A DNA stretch of 9,251 nucleotides from an uncultured Clostridia bacterium (GCA_947588775.1 CANPZQ010000079.1:1-9251); one strand, 5' to 3'. Shown: positions 1-6,128, counted from the stretch's first letter. The notes: generated by a model not told the origin, from the letters alone. Numbers and translations are program-made.

Positions 1-199
1 TGATGTTCATAACGCGGTTGACAGCGTTTCCGTCCCATCTCAGGTATTTCTCCAAAACGTCCTCCATGATATAGCTCCGCAGGTTGCCGATGTGCGCGTA
101 GTGATATACCGTCGGCCCGCAGGTGTACATTTCCACCCGCCCGGGGGTATGGGTTACGAATTCGTCCTTGGTTCTTGTAAGACTGTTATAAAGCTTCAT
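1..199 (-). CDS. cysS: Cysteinyl-tRNA synthetase, N-terminal part (runs off window)
   Basis: Charges tRNA-Cys with cysteine in the cytoplasm, using ATP (class I aminoacyl-tRNA synthetase). Reverse-strand translation from the ATG at 199 begins MKLYNSLTRTKDEF and continues with VEMYTCGPTVYHYAHIGN at about residues 23-40. The Cys of YTCGPTVY is the conserved zinc-binding and cysteine-recognition residue of CysRS, and HIGN is its version of the class I HIGH motif. About 66 codons are visible; the rest lies beyond the left edge. The start overlaps the end of cysE by 14 bp, and an AAAGGTG ribosome binding site lies inside the cysE tail, pointing to translational coupling. The cysE-cysS order matches the well-known Firmicutes arrangement. 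I am confident of the identity; integrity beyond position 1 is unknown. Confidence 0.95.
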   Translation of the reverse strand, partial: MKLYNSLTRTKDEFVTHTPGRVEMYTCGPTVYHYAHIGNLRSYIMEDVLEKYLRWDGNAVNRVMNI

Positions 200-857
200 T
201 TTCTTTCACCTTTTCTTTAAATTGTTTGATTTCCTTTTCAAGCTCTTCGATTTTCGCGCGCTGGCGGCAGAGCTCCTGAGAAACGGGGTCGGGGATATGG
301 ACCTGGTCGAGGTCGTTTACCCTTACGCCGTTTCGTTTTACTACCCTTGCGGGAACGCCGACGGCGGTGGCGTTCGCGGGAATTGCCTCCAAAACGACTG
401 CGTTCGCCGCGATTTTCGCGTTGTCGCCGACCTCGAACGGCCCCAAGACCTTCGCCCCGCAGCCCACCATGACGTTGTTTCCGAGGGTGGGGTGGCGTTT
501 GCCCTTGCCCTTGCCGGTTCCGCCGAGGGTTACGCCCTGATAGAGGGTGCAGTTGTCGCCGATAATGGCTGTTTCGCCGATTACGACCCCCGAACCGTGG
601 TCAATGAAGAGGCCCCTGCCGATTTTCGCGCCGGGGTGGATTTCTATCCCGGTGAGAAGCCTCCCGAGCTGGGAAAGAGCCCTTGCGGCGGTTTTGTGGC
701 GATTCACCCAAAGTCTGTGGGAAATCCTGTAAATCAGCACGGCGTGAAGCCCGGAATATGTGAGCAGGATTTCAAAGTCCGAGCGCGCCGCCGGGTCGCG
801 TTCGCGGATTGAATCGATTTCGCGGCGGATGTGTTCTCTTAGGTTCTTAATTTCCAA
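186..857 (-). CDS. cysE: Serine O-acetyltransferase
   Basis: Transfers acetyl from acetyl-CoA to L-serine, giving O-acetylserine, the first step of cysteine synthesis. At 223 residues it matches the short Gram-positive form. An N-terminal helical domain (about 1-70) precedes a left-handed beta-helix of hexapeptide repeats (about 72-173). IEIHPGAKIGRG (71-82) and IDHGSGVVIGE (85-95) carry the acidic residue Glu72 (Asp in E. coli) and the catalytic His87; LGGTGKGKGKRHP (111-123) and GVPARVV (167-173) are hallmark stretches. The C-terminal ~30 residues are charged and probably a coiled coil. The start is TTG at 857: there is no ATG before residue 130, and AGAGG lies six bases upstream. First gene after the Cys T-box; cysS follows with a 14-bp overlap. 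Confidence 0.95.
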   Translation of the reverse strand: MEIKNLREHIRREIDSIRERDPAARSDFEILLTYSGLHAVLIYRISHRLWVNRHKTAARALSQLGRLLTGIEIHPGAKIGRGLFIDHGSGVVIGETAIIGDNCTLYQGVTLGGTGKGKGKRHPTLGNNVMVGCGAKVLGPFEVGDNAKIAANAVVLEAIPANATAVGVPARVVKRNGVRVNDLDQVHIPDPVSQELCRQRAKIEELEKEIKQFKEKVKENEAL

Positions 858-874
858 AATAAACCTCTTTTCTG

Positions 875-907
875 AAAAAGCCTCCCCCGCCCGCAGGCAA
901 GGGAGGC
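875..907 (-). terminator. T-box regulated intrinsic terminator
   Basis: Read on the minus strand, GCCTCCC (907-901) pairs with GGGAGGC, followed by five T residues. It sits between the T-box sequence and the cysE ribosome binding site, as expected for the conditional terminator of this riboswitch class. Confidence 0.9.
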
Positions 908-1099
908 GCAGTTTTGCGCGGTTCCACTCCGATTTTCTCTCAAAAACGCCTTAACGCGGCGCAAAACGCAGCGGGATACTGAAATTTTCCCCCGCCGGGC
1001 TTCCGGACGCACTTCGCGGACCTGCGCGGGGCTTGCACCTTTCCCCGCTCGCTGAAAAAACCGGCCGCTACTCTTTCCGTTCACTGCCTTTAGAGTATA
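875..1099 (-). promoter_or_regulatory. Cysteine-specific T-box riboswitch (leader of cysE-cysS)
   Basis: On the minus strand the leader carries GGAGTGGAACCGCG at 930-917, a near-consensus T-box sequence (AGGGTGGNACCGCG), which pairs with the NCCA end of uncharged tRNA. It is directly followed by an intrinsic terminator. Upstream are an AGAGTAG segment, an AGCGAGC segment (1053-1047) and a distal Stem I hairpin closed by GGGG/CCCC around AAAGGTGCAAG (1046-1028), all typical of Stem I. In the 3' side of Stem I, GCGAAGTGCG places TGC (1011-1009) at the expected specifier position, a Cys codon that fits the downstream genes. Known mechanism: uncharged tRNA-Cys stabilises an antiterminator and allows readthrough. 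The specifier register is my reading of the fold and was not computed. Confidence 0.92.
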
Positions 1100-1105
1100 T
1101 TATGC

Positions 1106-1134
1106 AGTATAGCACAGTCGCGTGAAAAAATCAA
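1106..1134 (-). promoter_or_regulatory. Sigma-A promoter for the T-box-cysE-cysS transcript
   Basis: The minus strand shows TTGATT (1134-1129), a 17-bp spacer and TATACT (1111-1106), with a TG one base before the -10 (extended -10). Predicted transcription start is near 1099, just upstream of Stem I of the T-box. Confidence 0.8.
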
Positions 1135-1183
1135 GAGGCGCGTACAGAAAACAGATTGGCAGAAATCAAAGGTCAGAGGTTTC

Positions 1184-1424
1184 GAGTACAGAAATCGGTT
1201 TCGACGAAAATTTGAAGCCGACTGCAGAGGCCTGAACCTCACCCGTCCCCGCTCTGCCCTGCGGGCTCCGGGGGACGGGATTCGGTTCAGGCGGGGGGAG
1301 AGGGGGCGCGCTGTAATCCGATGTTTCCTGCGCAGCCCCGGCGCGGCGAATGGGGCTTCTTTCCTGCGCCCACCCACCCGCCCGCCCAACCTCCCCTCCG
1401 ATTCCCCGCCCCATTCGCCGCGCC
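1184..1424 (+). repeat. Dispersed intergenic repeat, copy A (modules 1 and 2)
   Basis: This fills most of the gene-free stretch between the cysE promoter and the MATE promoter. It is collinear with copy B (5142-5381): the lead segment is 46 versus 44 bp, module 1 is 63 versus 67 bp, and the gap to module 2 is about 47 bp in both. Module 1 (1230-1292) is a hairpin: GCCTGAACC pairs with GGTTCAGGC, then CCCGTCCCC with GGGGACGGG, then GCCC-tgc-GGGC. Module 2 has perfect 17-bp arms, GGCGCGGCGAATGGGGC (1340-1356) and its complement (1408-1424), around a C-rich loop. Open reading frames across it on either strand look like by-products of the composition. I do not recognise a named repeat family. Confidence 0.8.
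1369..1387 (-). other. Potential G-quadruplex (five G3 tracts), copy A
   Basis: The minus strand reads five GGG tracts separated by single bases (C, C, T, T), the loop-length class that forms the most stable parallel quadruplexes. It sits in the loop of module 2. Folding in vivo is inferred. Confidence 0.7.
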
Positions 1425-1512
1425 TTCCTCCAAAAGCCGGCCCTCGTCCCCCCCAAATGCCGTCTGCGCCCGTTTTCCATCGTAAACAACACATCTATCC
1501 CGCCGAAATTAT

Positions 1513-1520
1513 GCTATAAT
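1513..1520 (+). promoter_or_regulatory. Extended -10 promoter for the MATE-ATPase gene
   Basis: TGC-TATAAT gives a perfect -10 (1515-1520) with an extended TGn motif. No good -35 lies 17 bp upstream, which extended -10 promoters tolerate. The predicted start, near 1527, leaves a leader of only 20-30 bases before the ATG. Confidence 0.75.
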
Positions 1521-1545
1521 AGAATCAAACATTTTTAAGGTTAGG

Positions 1546-3294
1546 ATGATAGGAATGTCAAACCAAAAACGACTCTCCACCGCCATAATCAGGAAGCAGT
1601 TCGCCGGAACCTTCATGGTGATGACAATGGTGGAGCTTGCAAACGCCGTCACCGCGCTGATTGACGGGCTTATGACCGCGCGCCTCCTCGGACCTACCGA
1701 GATGGCCGCCGACGGCCTTACGCAGCCCTATTTCACCGTTGCGACGATTATAAGCGGAATGCTGATGGTGAGCTGCCAGACGATTTGCGCAAAGAGCATG
1801 GGCAGCGGAAAGATGGACGAGGCAAACCGCACGTTTTCCTTAACATGCGTTCTCGCGCTGATTGCTTCGACCGCTATGGCGGTTCTCGGAATCATCTTCG
1901 CGACCCCGATTGCCCAGTTTCTTGGCGCAAGGGGCGATTCGGCCGAGCTTCTGCCGTATGTCCGCCAGTACCTCATCGGCCTTCTTTTGGGAACCCCGTT
2001 TAACGTAATGATACCGATTCTGGTGCCGATTCTGAGGCTCGACGGCGACACCGGCCTTGCGAACGCCGCCGCCGCTGCCGTTGCTATAGGCGACGTAGGC
2101 GGAAACGTCCTCTTCGTCGTCGGGTTCAAGCTCGGGCTCTTCGGCTTCGGCCTCGGAACCTCCTTCAGCTATGTTCTCGGCTGCGCTGTGCTTATGATTC
2201 ACTTCCTGAAAAAGGACAGAATGTTCCGCTTTTCTCTTAAGAAGGCGGATTGGGGCCGCGTTCCGGGAATCCTTTCGGCAGGGCTTCCCCGCGCCGTCAG
2301 CAAGGTCGGCCGCACGCTTGCCCCGGTAATCATCAACTCGATTATTCTTGCCGTCGGCGCGACCGCCGCGATGACCGCGGCTTCTATTCAGAACAACACC
2401 CGGCTCCTTATATTCACCCCCGCGACGGGAATAGGCTCGGCGGTGCTTTTAATGGCGGGAATCTTCGCCGGCGAGCAGGACGTCGAGGGAATCCGCGCGA
2501 TGTTCTCGATTGCCTTGCAGAGGATATTTACGGTAATTCTCGCAATCGGCATAGGCGTATTCATCGCCGCGCCGCTTATAGTCGGCTTCTATCTTCCGGA
2601 CGGCGGCGAGGCGGCGAGGCTTGCCGTAGCGGCGATGCGCTGGTACGCGCTTTTGGTGCCGATTAAGCCGGTGAACATGGTAATTTCAAGCTATCTTCAG
2701 GCGATGGGCTTCAAGAAAATTACATACTTCTTCACCCTCGCCGAGGAATTCGCCTGCCCGGTTCTCTGCGCGTTCGTTCTCTCAAGGCTCTTCGGAATAA
2801 ACGGAATCTGGGCGGCCCCGGCAGTCGCCGAGCTTCTGGTGCTCCTTATCTACGCCGTGATGGCGATAGTTCGCAAAAGCCCCGGCTGCGGCGGCGCGGA
2901 TAAGCTCTTGTTCCTCCCCGCCGGCTTCGGCGTTCCGAAGGAGGACAGCATGTCGATTACCGTCACCGAGATGGACGGCGTAATCGGCGTTTCGCAGCGT
3001 GTAGAGGAATTCTGCACCGAACACGGCGCGGACCGCCGCAGGGCCTATCTCTCCGCCCTCTGTATTGAGGAAATGGCCGGAAACACCGTCCAGTACGGCT
3101 TCTCTGACGGCAAAAAGCACACGATTGACATTCGCGTAATCAAAAAGGGCGACGACATACTTCTGCGCCTGCGCGACAACTGCGCCCGCTTCGACTTAAA
3201 GGAAAAGGTCGCCCACTGGACCCTCAACCCCGACCACCCCGATTCTCGGCATGTCGAAGGACGTGTCGTATACGAATACGATGCAGACGAATAA
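1546..3294 (+). CDS. MATE-family transporter fused to a GHKL (RsbW-like) ATPase domain, C-terminus frameshifted
   Basis: Membrane transporter with an appended cytoplasmic domain. Residues ~1-450 are hydrophobic with about 12 segments and the MATE pattern near the N-terminus (ELANAVTALIDGLMTARLLG, then GMLMVSCQTICAKSMGSG). From ~470 a soluble domain begins (MSITVTEMDGVIGVSQRVEEF). EEMAGNTVQYGF (508-519) resembles the N-box of anti-sigma-type GHKL ATPases, and RDNCARFD (543-550) the following D-box. MATE plus GHKL fusions occur in Clostridia; their substrate is, to my knowledge, undefined. The in-frame end after NPDHP (…DSRHVEGRVVYEYDADE) is unlike the family, whose expected ending lies in the next frame at 3242-3313. 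Start: ATG 1546, or ATG 1555 (MSNQKR); both have AGG-type binding sites. Monocistronic, with its own promoter and terminator. Confidence 0.85.
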   Translation: MIGMSNQKRLSTAIIRKQFAGTFMVMTMVELANAVTALIDGLMTARLLGPTEMAADGLTQPYFTVATIISGMLMVSCQTICAKSMGSGKMDEANRTFSLTCVLALIASTAMAVLGIIFATPIAQFLGARGDSAELLPYVRQYLIGLLLGTPFNVMIPILVPILRLDGDTGLANAAAAAVAIGDVGGNVLFVVGFKLGLFGFGLGTSFSYVLGCAVLMIHFLKKDRMFRFSLKKADWGRVPGILSAGLPRAVSKVGRTLAPVIINSIILAVGATAAMTAASIQNNTRLLIFTPATGIGSAVLLMAGIFAGEQDVEGIRAMFSIALQRIFTVILAIGIGVFIAAPLIVGFYLPDGGEAARLAVAAMRWYALLVPIKPVNMVISSYLQAMGFKKITYFFTLAEEFACPVLCAFVLSRLFGINGIWAAPAVAELLVLLIYAVMAIVRKSPGCGGADKLLFLPAGFGVPKEDSMSITVTEMDGVIGVSQRVEEFCTEHGADRRRAYLSALCIEEMAGNTVQYGFSDGKKHTIDIRVIKKGDDILLRLRDNCARFDLKEKVAHWTLNPDHPDSRHVEGRVVYEYDADE

Positions 3295-3313
3295 CCTGCT
3301 GATTACGGTTTGA
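3242..3313 (+). pseudogene. Out-of-frame C-terminal tail of the MATE-ATPase protein
   Basis: In the +1 frame relative to the gene this reads ILGMSKDVSYTNTMQTNNLL and a few more residues to TGA at 3311-3313. This matches the usual ending of these GHKL domains (…GMAKDVSYxNxLxxNxLxI). The conserved stretch that normally links 'NPDHP' to it (like EKNIGIR) is missing, consistent with loss of about 20 bases at 3240-3242. It is either a real deletion or a consensus error. If real, the protein ends in about 18 unrelated residues and probably has a damaged ATPase domain. Confidence 0.75.
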
Positions 3314-3330
3314 GGAGAATTTAAGGGAAT

Positions 3331-3358
3331 AACGGCGTCCGGGGGAGGACGCCGTTTT
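3331..3358 (+). terminator. Intrinsic terminator after the MATE-ATPase gene
   Basis: AACGGCGTCC pairs with GGACGCCGTT (10 bp) around a GGGGGA loop, and a T-run follows. It lies 18 bases past the TGA of the shifted frame (37 past the in-frame stop). Confidence 0.93.
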
Positions 3359-3524
3359 TGCTTGTGAAGGAGGGGAGGCGTATAGCGGCTCCGTCCGCCT
3401 CGCCGGATGTGTCCATTCCGCGTACATTATCCGCACTATGTGAATTTGTCACCGAAGGTGCCGCCTTGTAATTCCGACATCTGTCTTCTCACTTCTGTTT
3501 TCTTGATGTGCCCGCCCCCAGCTC

Positions 3525-3553
3525 TTGACATTCTCCCCCCAACGCGCTAAAAT
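3525..3553 (+). promoter_or_regulatory. Sigma-A promoter for ktrB
   Basis: Consensus TTGACA (3525-3530), a 17-bp spacer with a C6 run, and TAAAAT (3548-3553). Predicted start is near 3560, leaving a ~24-base leader, so there is no room for the c-di-AMP (ydaO) riboswitch found ahead of some ktr operons. Confidence 0.9.
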
Positions 3554-3583
3554 AAAACTATCCTTATTTTGGGAGCAAAGGCC

Positions 3584-4909
3584 ATGAAACGTAAATTCAC
3601 ACTGACAACTTCGCAGATAATTCTCCTCGGGTTTTTGATAGTCATTCTTTTGGGGGCGTGCCTGCTCACGCTGCCGTTCGCGACTAAAAGCGGCAGGAGC
3701 GCGCCCTTTCCCGACGCGCTTTTTACCGCCACCTCGGCGGTATGCGTAACCGGGCTCGTCGTCCATGACACCGCGACCTACTGGAGCGGCTTCGGGCAGG
3801 GGATAATTCTGCTGCTTATTCAGATAGGCGGAATGGGGGTCGTAACGCTCGCCGTGGCGATTACGGCGTTTTCCGGAAAAAAGATAAGCCTCAAGCAGCG
3901 TTCGACGATGCAGGAGGCGATTTCCGCCCATCATGTCGGCGGAATAGTCCGTCTTACGGGATTTATTCTTCGCATGACTGCGATATTCGAGCTTGCCGGC
4001 GCGGTCGTGATGGCTCCGGTATTCATAAAAGAATTCGGCGTCGGAAAGGGGATTTGGTACAGCGTTTTCCACTCGGTTTCGGCTTTTTGCAACGCGGGCT
4101 TCGACCTCATGGGTGTGAATTCCGAATATTCCTCCCTGACCGGCTTTGCGCGAAGTCCGGTTATAAACATCGCCGTTATGGCGTTGATAATTATCGGCGG
4201 AATCGGTTTTTTGACATGGGAGGACGTCGGCACGAACAAATTCCGCTTTCGCCGCTACAGAATGCAGTCGAAGGTGATTTTAGCCACGTCGGCGTTGCTT
4301 ATAATCGTTCCGGCAATACTCTACTTTGTCTTTGAATTTTCGGACATGCCGGTCGGGGAGCGCGCATGGGCGGCGATTTTCCAGTCCGTAACCGCGAGAA
4401 CGGCGGGCTTCAACACCGTCGACCTCAACCTTCTGAGCGGCGCGGGGCTTACGCTTATGATAGCCTTGATGCTTGTCGGCGGCTCCCCGGGCTCGACCGC
4501 CGGCGGCGCGAAAACGACCACCCTCGCGGTGATGATTTCCACCGCGTTTTCGGTATTCCACAACCGCGAGCACACCCATTTCTTCGGCCGCAGAATCGGC
4601 GAGGAGGCGGTGCGCCAGGCCGGCAGCATCGTGACTATGTATCTCACGCTGTTTTTGGGAGGCGGCTGCATAATCAGCCGAATCGAGGAGCTGCCGCTGC
4701 GCGAATGCCTCTTTGAAACGGCCTCCGCCGTCGGGACGGTCGGCCTTACCCTTGGAATTACGCCAACTCTCGGGCATGTTTCCCGCGCAATACTGATACT
4801 GCTTATGTATTTCGGCAGGGTCGGCGGCCTTACGGTAATTTTCGCCGCGCTCTCGAATAAACCCGCCCCGCCGTCCACCCTTCCGCAGGAAAAAATCACG
4901 GTGGGGTAG
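3584..4909 (+). CDS. ktrB: Potassium uptake channel subunit, TrkH/KtrB family
   Basis: Membrane subunit that imports K+ (often with Na+), working with a cytoplasmic RCK ring. The 441 residues match the short KtrB form. All four pore-loop repeats are intact: SAVCVTGL (51-58), SAFCNAGFD (166-174), ARTAGFN (271-277) and SAVGTVGLT (381-389), each with its selectivity-filter glycine (57, 172, 275, 387). GSPGSTAGGAKTTT (300-313) matches the conserved loop after the third repeat, and MYFGRVGGLT (408-417) closes the fourth. I chose the ATG at 3584, with GGGAG 8 bases upstream; a TTG five codons earlier (3569) lies on top of that binding site. ktrA is next on the same strand but 520 bp away. No intrinsic terminator follows; repeat copy C begins five bases after the stop. 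Confidence 0.93.
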   Translation: MKRKFTLTTSQIILLGFLIVILLGACLLTLPFATKSGRSAPFPDALFTATSAVCVTGLVVHDTATYWSGFGQGIILLLIQIGGMGVVTLAVAITAFSGKKISLKQRSTMQEAISAHHVGGIVRLTGFILRMTAIFELAGAVVMAPVFIKEFGVGKGIWYSVFHSVSAFCNAGFDLMGVNSEYSSLTGFARSPVINIAVMALIIIGGIGFLTWEDVGTNKFRFRRYRMQSKVILATSALLIIVPAILYFVFEFSDMPVGERAWAAIFQSVTARTAGFNTVDLNLLSGAGLTLMIALMLVGGSPGSTAGGAKTTTLAVMISTAFSVFHNREHTHFFGRRIGEEAVRQAGSIVTMYLTLFLGGGCIISRIEELPLRECLFETASAVGTVGLTLGITPTLGHVSRAILILLMYFGRVGGLTVIFAALSNKPAPPSTLPQEKITVG

Positions 4910-4914
4910 GGGAG

Positions 4915-5063
4915 ATGGGGCGCGGGGACGGAGCGGGGGTGAGCCGCCGAAGTCGGGTGGGTGGGCGGGTGGGACAATCCCAACCAGCGTAGTCCCCGCG
5001 CCCCCATTCGCGACGAACCCGCCCCCGGAGCCGCAGGCGGAGCGGGGTGGGTGAGGAACGAAT
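4915..5063 (-). repeat. Dispersed intergenic repeat, copy C (inverted, shortened)
   Basis: Read on the minus strand, module 1 (about 5063-5014) contains CCTCACCCACCCCGCTCC and GGCTCCGGGGGCGGG, matching copies A and B. Module 2 has arms ATGGGGCGCGGGGAC (4915-4929) and GTCCCCGCGCCCCCAT (4992-5007), complementary except for one bulged C. The ~47-bp link between modules in A and B is reduced to about 6 bp here. It begins five bases after the ktrB stop. The stem has no T-run, so it is not a standard terminator. Confidence 0.75.
4955..4973 (+). other. Potential G-quadruplex (five G3 tracts), copy C
   Basis: GGGTGGGTGGGCGGGTGGG lies on the plus strand with only one-base loops. Because copy C is inverted, this is the same strand of the repeat as in A, B and D. 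Here the G-rich strand would be in any transcript that reads through from ktrB. Confidence 0.75.
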
Positions 5064-5141
5064 CCGGTCAGAGCCGCAGAGCTCAGAAGTCAGAAAACAA
5101 AGTATTTGAGCCACAGCTCGGTGCCGTGTTAAAGGGATAGG

Positions 5142-5381
5142 GAGCACAAGTATCCGGTTTCAGCAAAAACTTACCTTCTGCTGAAGCCTGACCCTCACCC
5201 ACCCCCGCTCCGCCCCACAAGGGGGCTCCGGGGGACGGGATTCGGCTCAGGCCGGGGATTTGGCGCGCGGCTCGCCGAAGTTTCCCACGCAGCCCGACCG
5301 CGCGGCGGGGAAAGCTCCTGCGTCGGTCCCACCCGCCCGCCCCCGCCCTTTCGCTCTCCCTCCCCGCTTTCCCCACCGCGC
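5142..5381 (+). repeat. Dispersed intergenic repeat, copy B (modules 1 and 2)
   Basis: Full-length copy collinear with A. Module 1 (5186-5252) has GCCTGA/TCAGGC ends and shares GGGCTCCGGGGGACGGGATT with A exactly. Module 2 has arms GCGCGGCGGGGAAAGC (5300-5315) and GCTTTCCCCACCGCGC (5366-5381), pairing over 16 positions with one G-T. It lies head-to-head with copy C, 78 bp apart. Between 5064 and 5429 I see no convincing promoter for ktrA. Confidence 0.8.
5328..5348 (-). other. Potential G-quadruplex (five G-tracts), copy B
   Basis: The minus strand has tracts of 3, 5, 3, 3 and 3 G separated by single bases, in the loop of module 2, at the same place as in copies A, C and D. Confidence 0.7.
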
Positions 5382-5429
5382 TTGCCCCATCAAATAAACC
5401 AAAATTTCTCTCAAGGAGGCCCTCACACC

Positions 5430-6074
5430 ATGAAATCAGTACTCTTAATAGGACTCGGAAGGTTCGGCAGGCACATCGCCGAAAAGCTCAGCGACCTCGG
5501 CCATGAGGTCATGGCGGTCGACGTAAGCGAGAAACGCGTAAATTCCGCGCTGAGCTTCGTAACCAACGCTCAGATCGGCGACAGCACCAACCGCAGCTTC
5601 CTCGAATCCCTCGGAATCCGGAATTTCGACGCATGCATAGTCGCCATCGGCGACGACTTCCAGAGCTCCCTCGAAACCGCTTCGCTTTTAAAGGAGCTCG
5701 GCGCGAAAAGGGTAATCGCCCGTGCGTCGAGGGGCGTTCAGGAAAAATTTCTTCTCAGAAACGGCGCGGACGAGGTCGTCTACCCCGAAAAGCAGCTCGC
5801 CTCATGGACCGCAATACGCTGCACCTCCGACCACATCAAGGACTATATCGAGCTCCAGGGCGACATCGACATCTTCGAGCTCTCCGTCCCCGATGAATGG
5901 AGCGGCAAAACCGTCGTCCAGCTCGACGTCCGCAAAAAGTACGGCATAAACATAATCGCCGTCCGCGTCGGCGGCGTTTTGAGCATGATAACCCCCGACA
6001 CCGTGATGAGCCCCTCCTGCCCGATACTCGTCCTCGGCACCCTCAAAGCCGTCCAGAAATGCTTCAGGATTTAG
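5430..6074 (+). CDS. ktrA: Potassium uptake regulatory (RCK) subunit
   Basis: Cytoplasmic ring subunit that gates KtrB in response to bound ATP/ADP or NAD(H). The 214 residues match single-RCK KtrA rather than the ~450-residue tandem TrkA. An N-terminal Rossmann fold has GLGRFG (8-13), followed by the strand-end Asp31 (AVD), a nucleotide-ribose ligand in this family. GDSTN follows near residue 51, and RCK_C occupies roughly 135-214. Start: ATG 5430 with AAGGAGG ten bases upstream; an upstream TTG at 5382 precedes the binding site and overlaps the end of repeat B. Normally adjacent to ktrB, here separated by repeats C and B, so it either depends on readthrough or has a promoter I could not find. 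Ends at a strong terminator. Confidence 0.92.
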   Translation: MKSVLLIGLGRFGRHIAEKLSDLGHEVMAVDVSEKRVNSALSFVTNAQIGDSTNRSFLESLGIRNFDACIVAIGDDFQSSLETASLLKELGAKRVIARASRGVQEKFLLRNGADEVVYPEKQLASWTAIRCTSDHIKDYIELQGDIDIFELSVPDEWSGKTVVQLDVRKKYGINIIAVRVGGVLSMITPDTVMSPSCPILVLGTLKAVQKCFRI

Positions 6075-6101
6075 GGGCGGGAGATTTCGGGATAATTATG
6101 A

Positions 6102-6128
6102 AAAAAGCAGGCGGTCAACCTGCTTTTT
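6102..6128. terminator. Bidirectional intrinsic terminator between ktrA and the lipoprotein gene
   Basis: AAAAAGCAGG pairs with CCTGCTTTTT around CGGTCAA. There is a T-run on the right in plus orientation and, because of the leading A-run, on minus as well. It lies between the convergent gene ends at 6074 and 6144. Confidence 0.9.

Noticed and set aside
222..812. Plus-strand 196-codon frame opposite cysE
   Set aside because: Antisense shadow of a clear cysE with conserved hexapeptide repeats.
1090..1494. Minus-strand open frames of 134 and 108 codons upstream of the MATE gene
   Set aside because: They lie over repeat copy A and the cysE promoter, are dominated by Gly, Arg and Pro from the G-rich strand, and resemble the copy B frames only because the DNA repeats.
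3360..3524. Small gene or RNA between the MATE terminator and the ktrB promoter
   Set aside because: Only a short CACC/GGTG pair and fragments like ACTTCTGTTTTC seen loosely elsewhere; no start with a binding site and no stable structure.
3525..3583. A c-di-AMP riboswitch ahead of ktrB
   Set aside because: The predicted leader is only about 24 bases, too short for any such aptamer.
4321..5007. Minus-strand 228-codon frame opposite ktrB
   Set aside because: Shadow of ktrB and repeat C; ktrB has all four filter motifs on the other strand.
4915..5007. Copy C stem as an intrinsic terminator of ktrB
   Set aside because: The arms are 62 bases apart and no T-run follows on the plus strand.
5083..5376. 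Minus-strand 97-codon frame between ktrB and ktrA
   Set aside because: Lies inside repeat B; its similarity to the copy A frames (for example GEGQASA against GEVQASA) follows from DNA-level repeat identity, and no ribosome binding site is seen.
1184..5381. CRISPR array made of the recurring GC-rich units
   Set aside because: The units are far apart, on both strands, and have no regular spacers or nearby cas genes.
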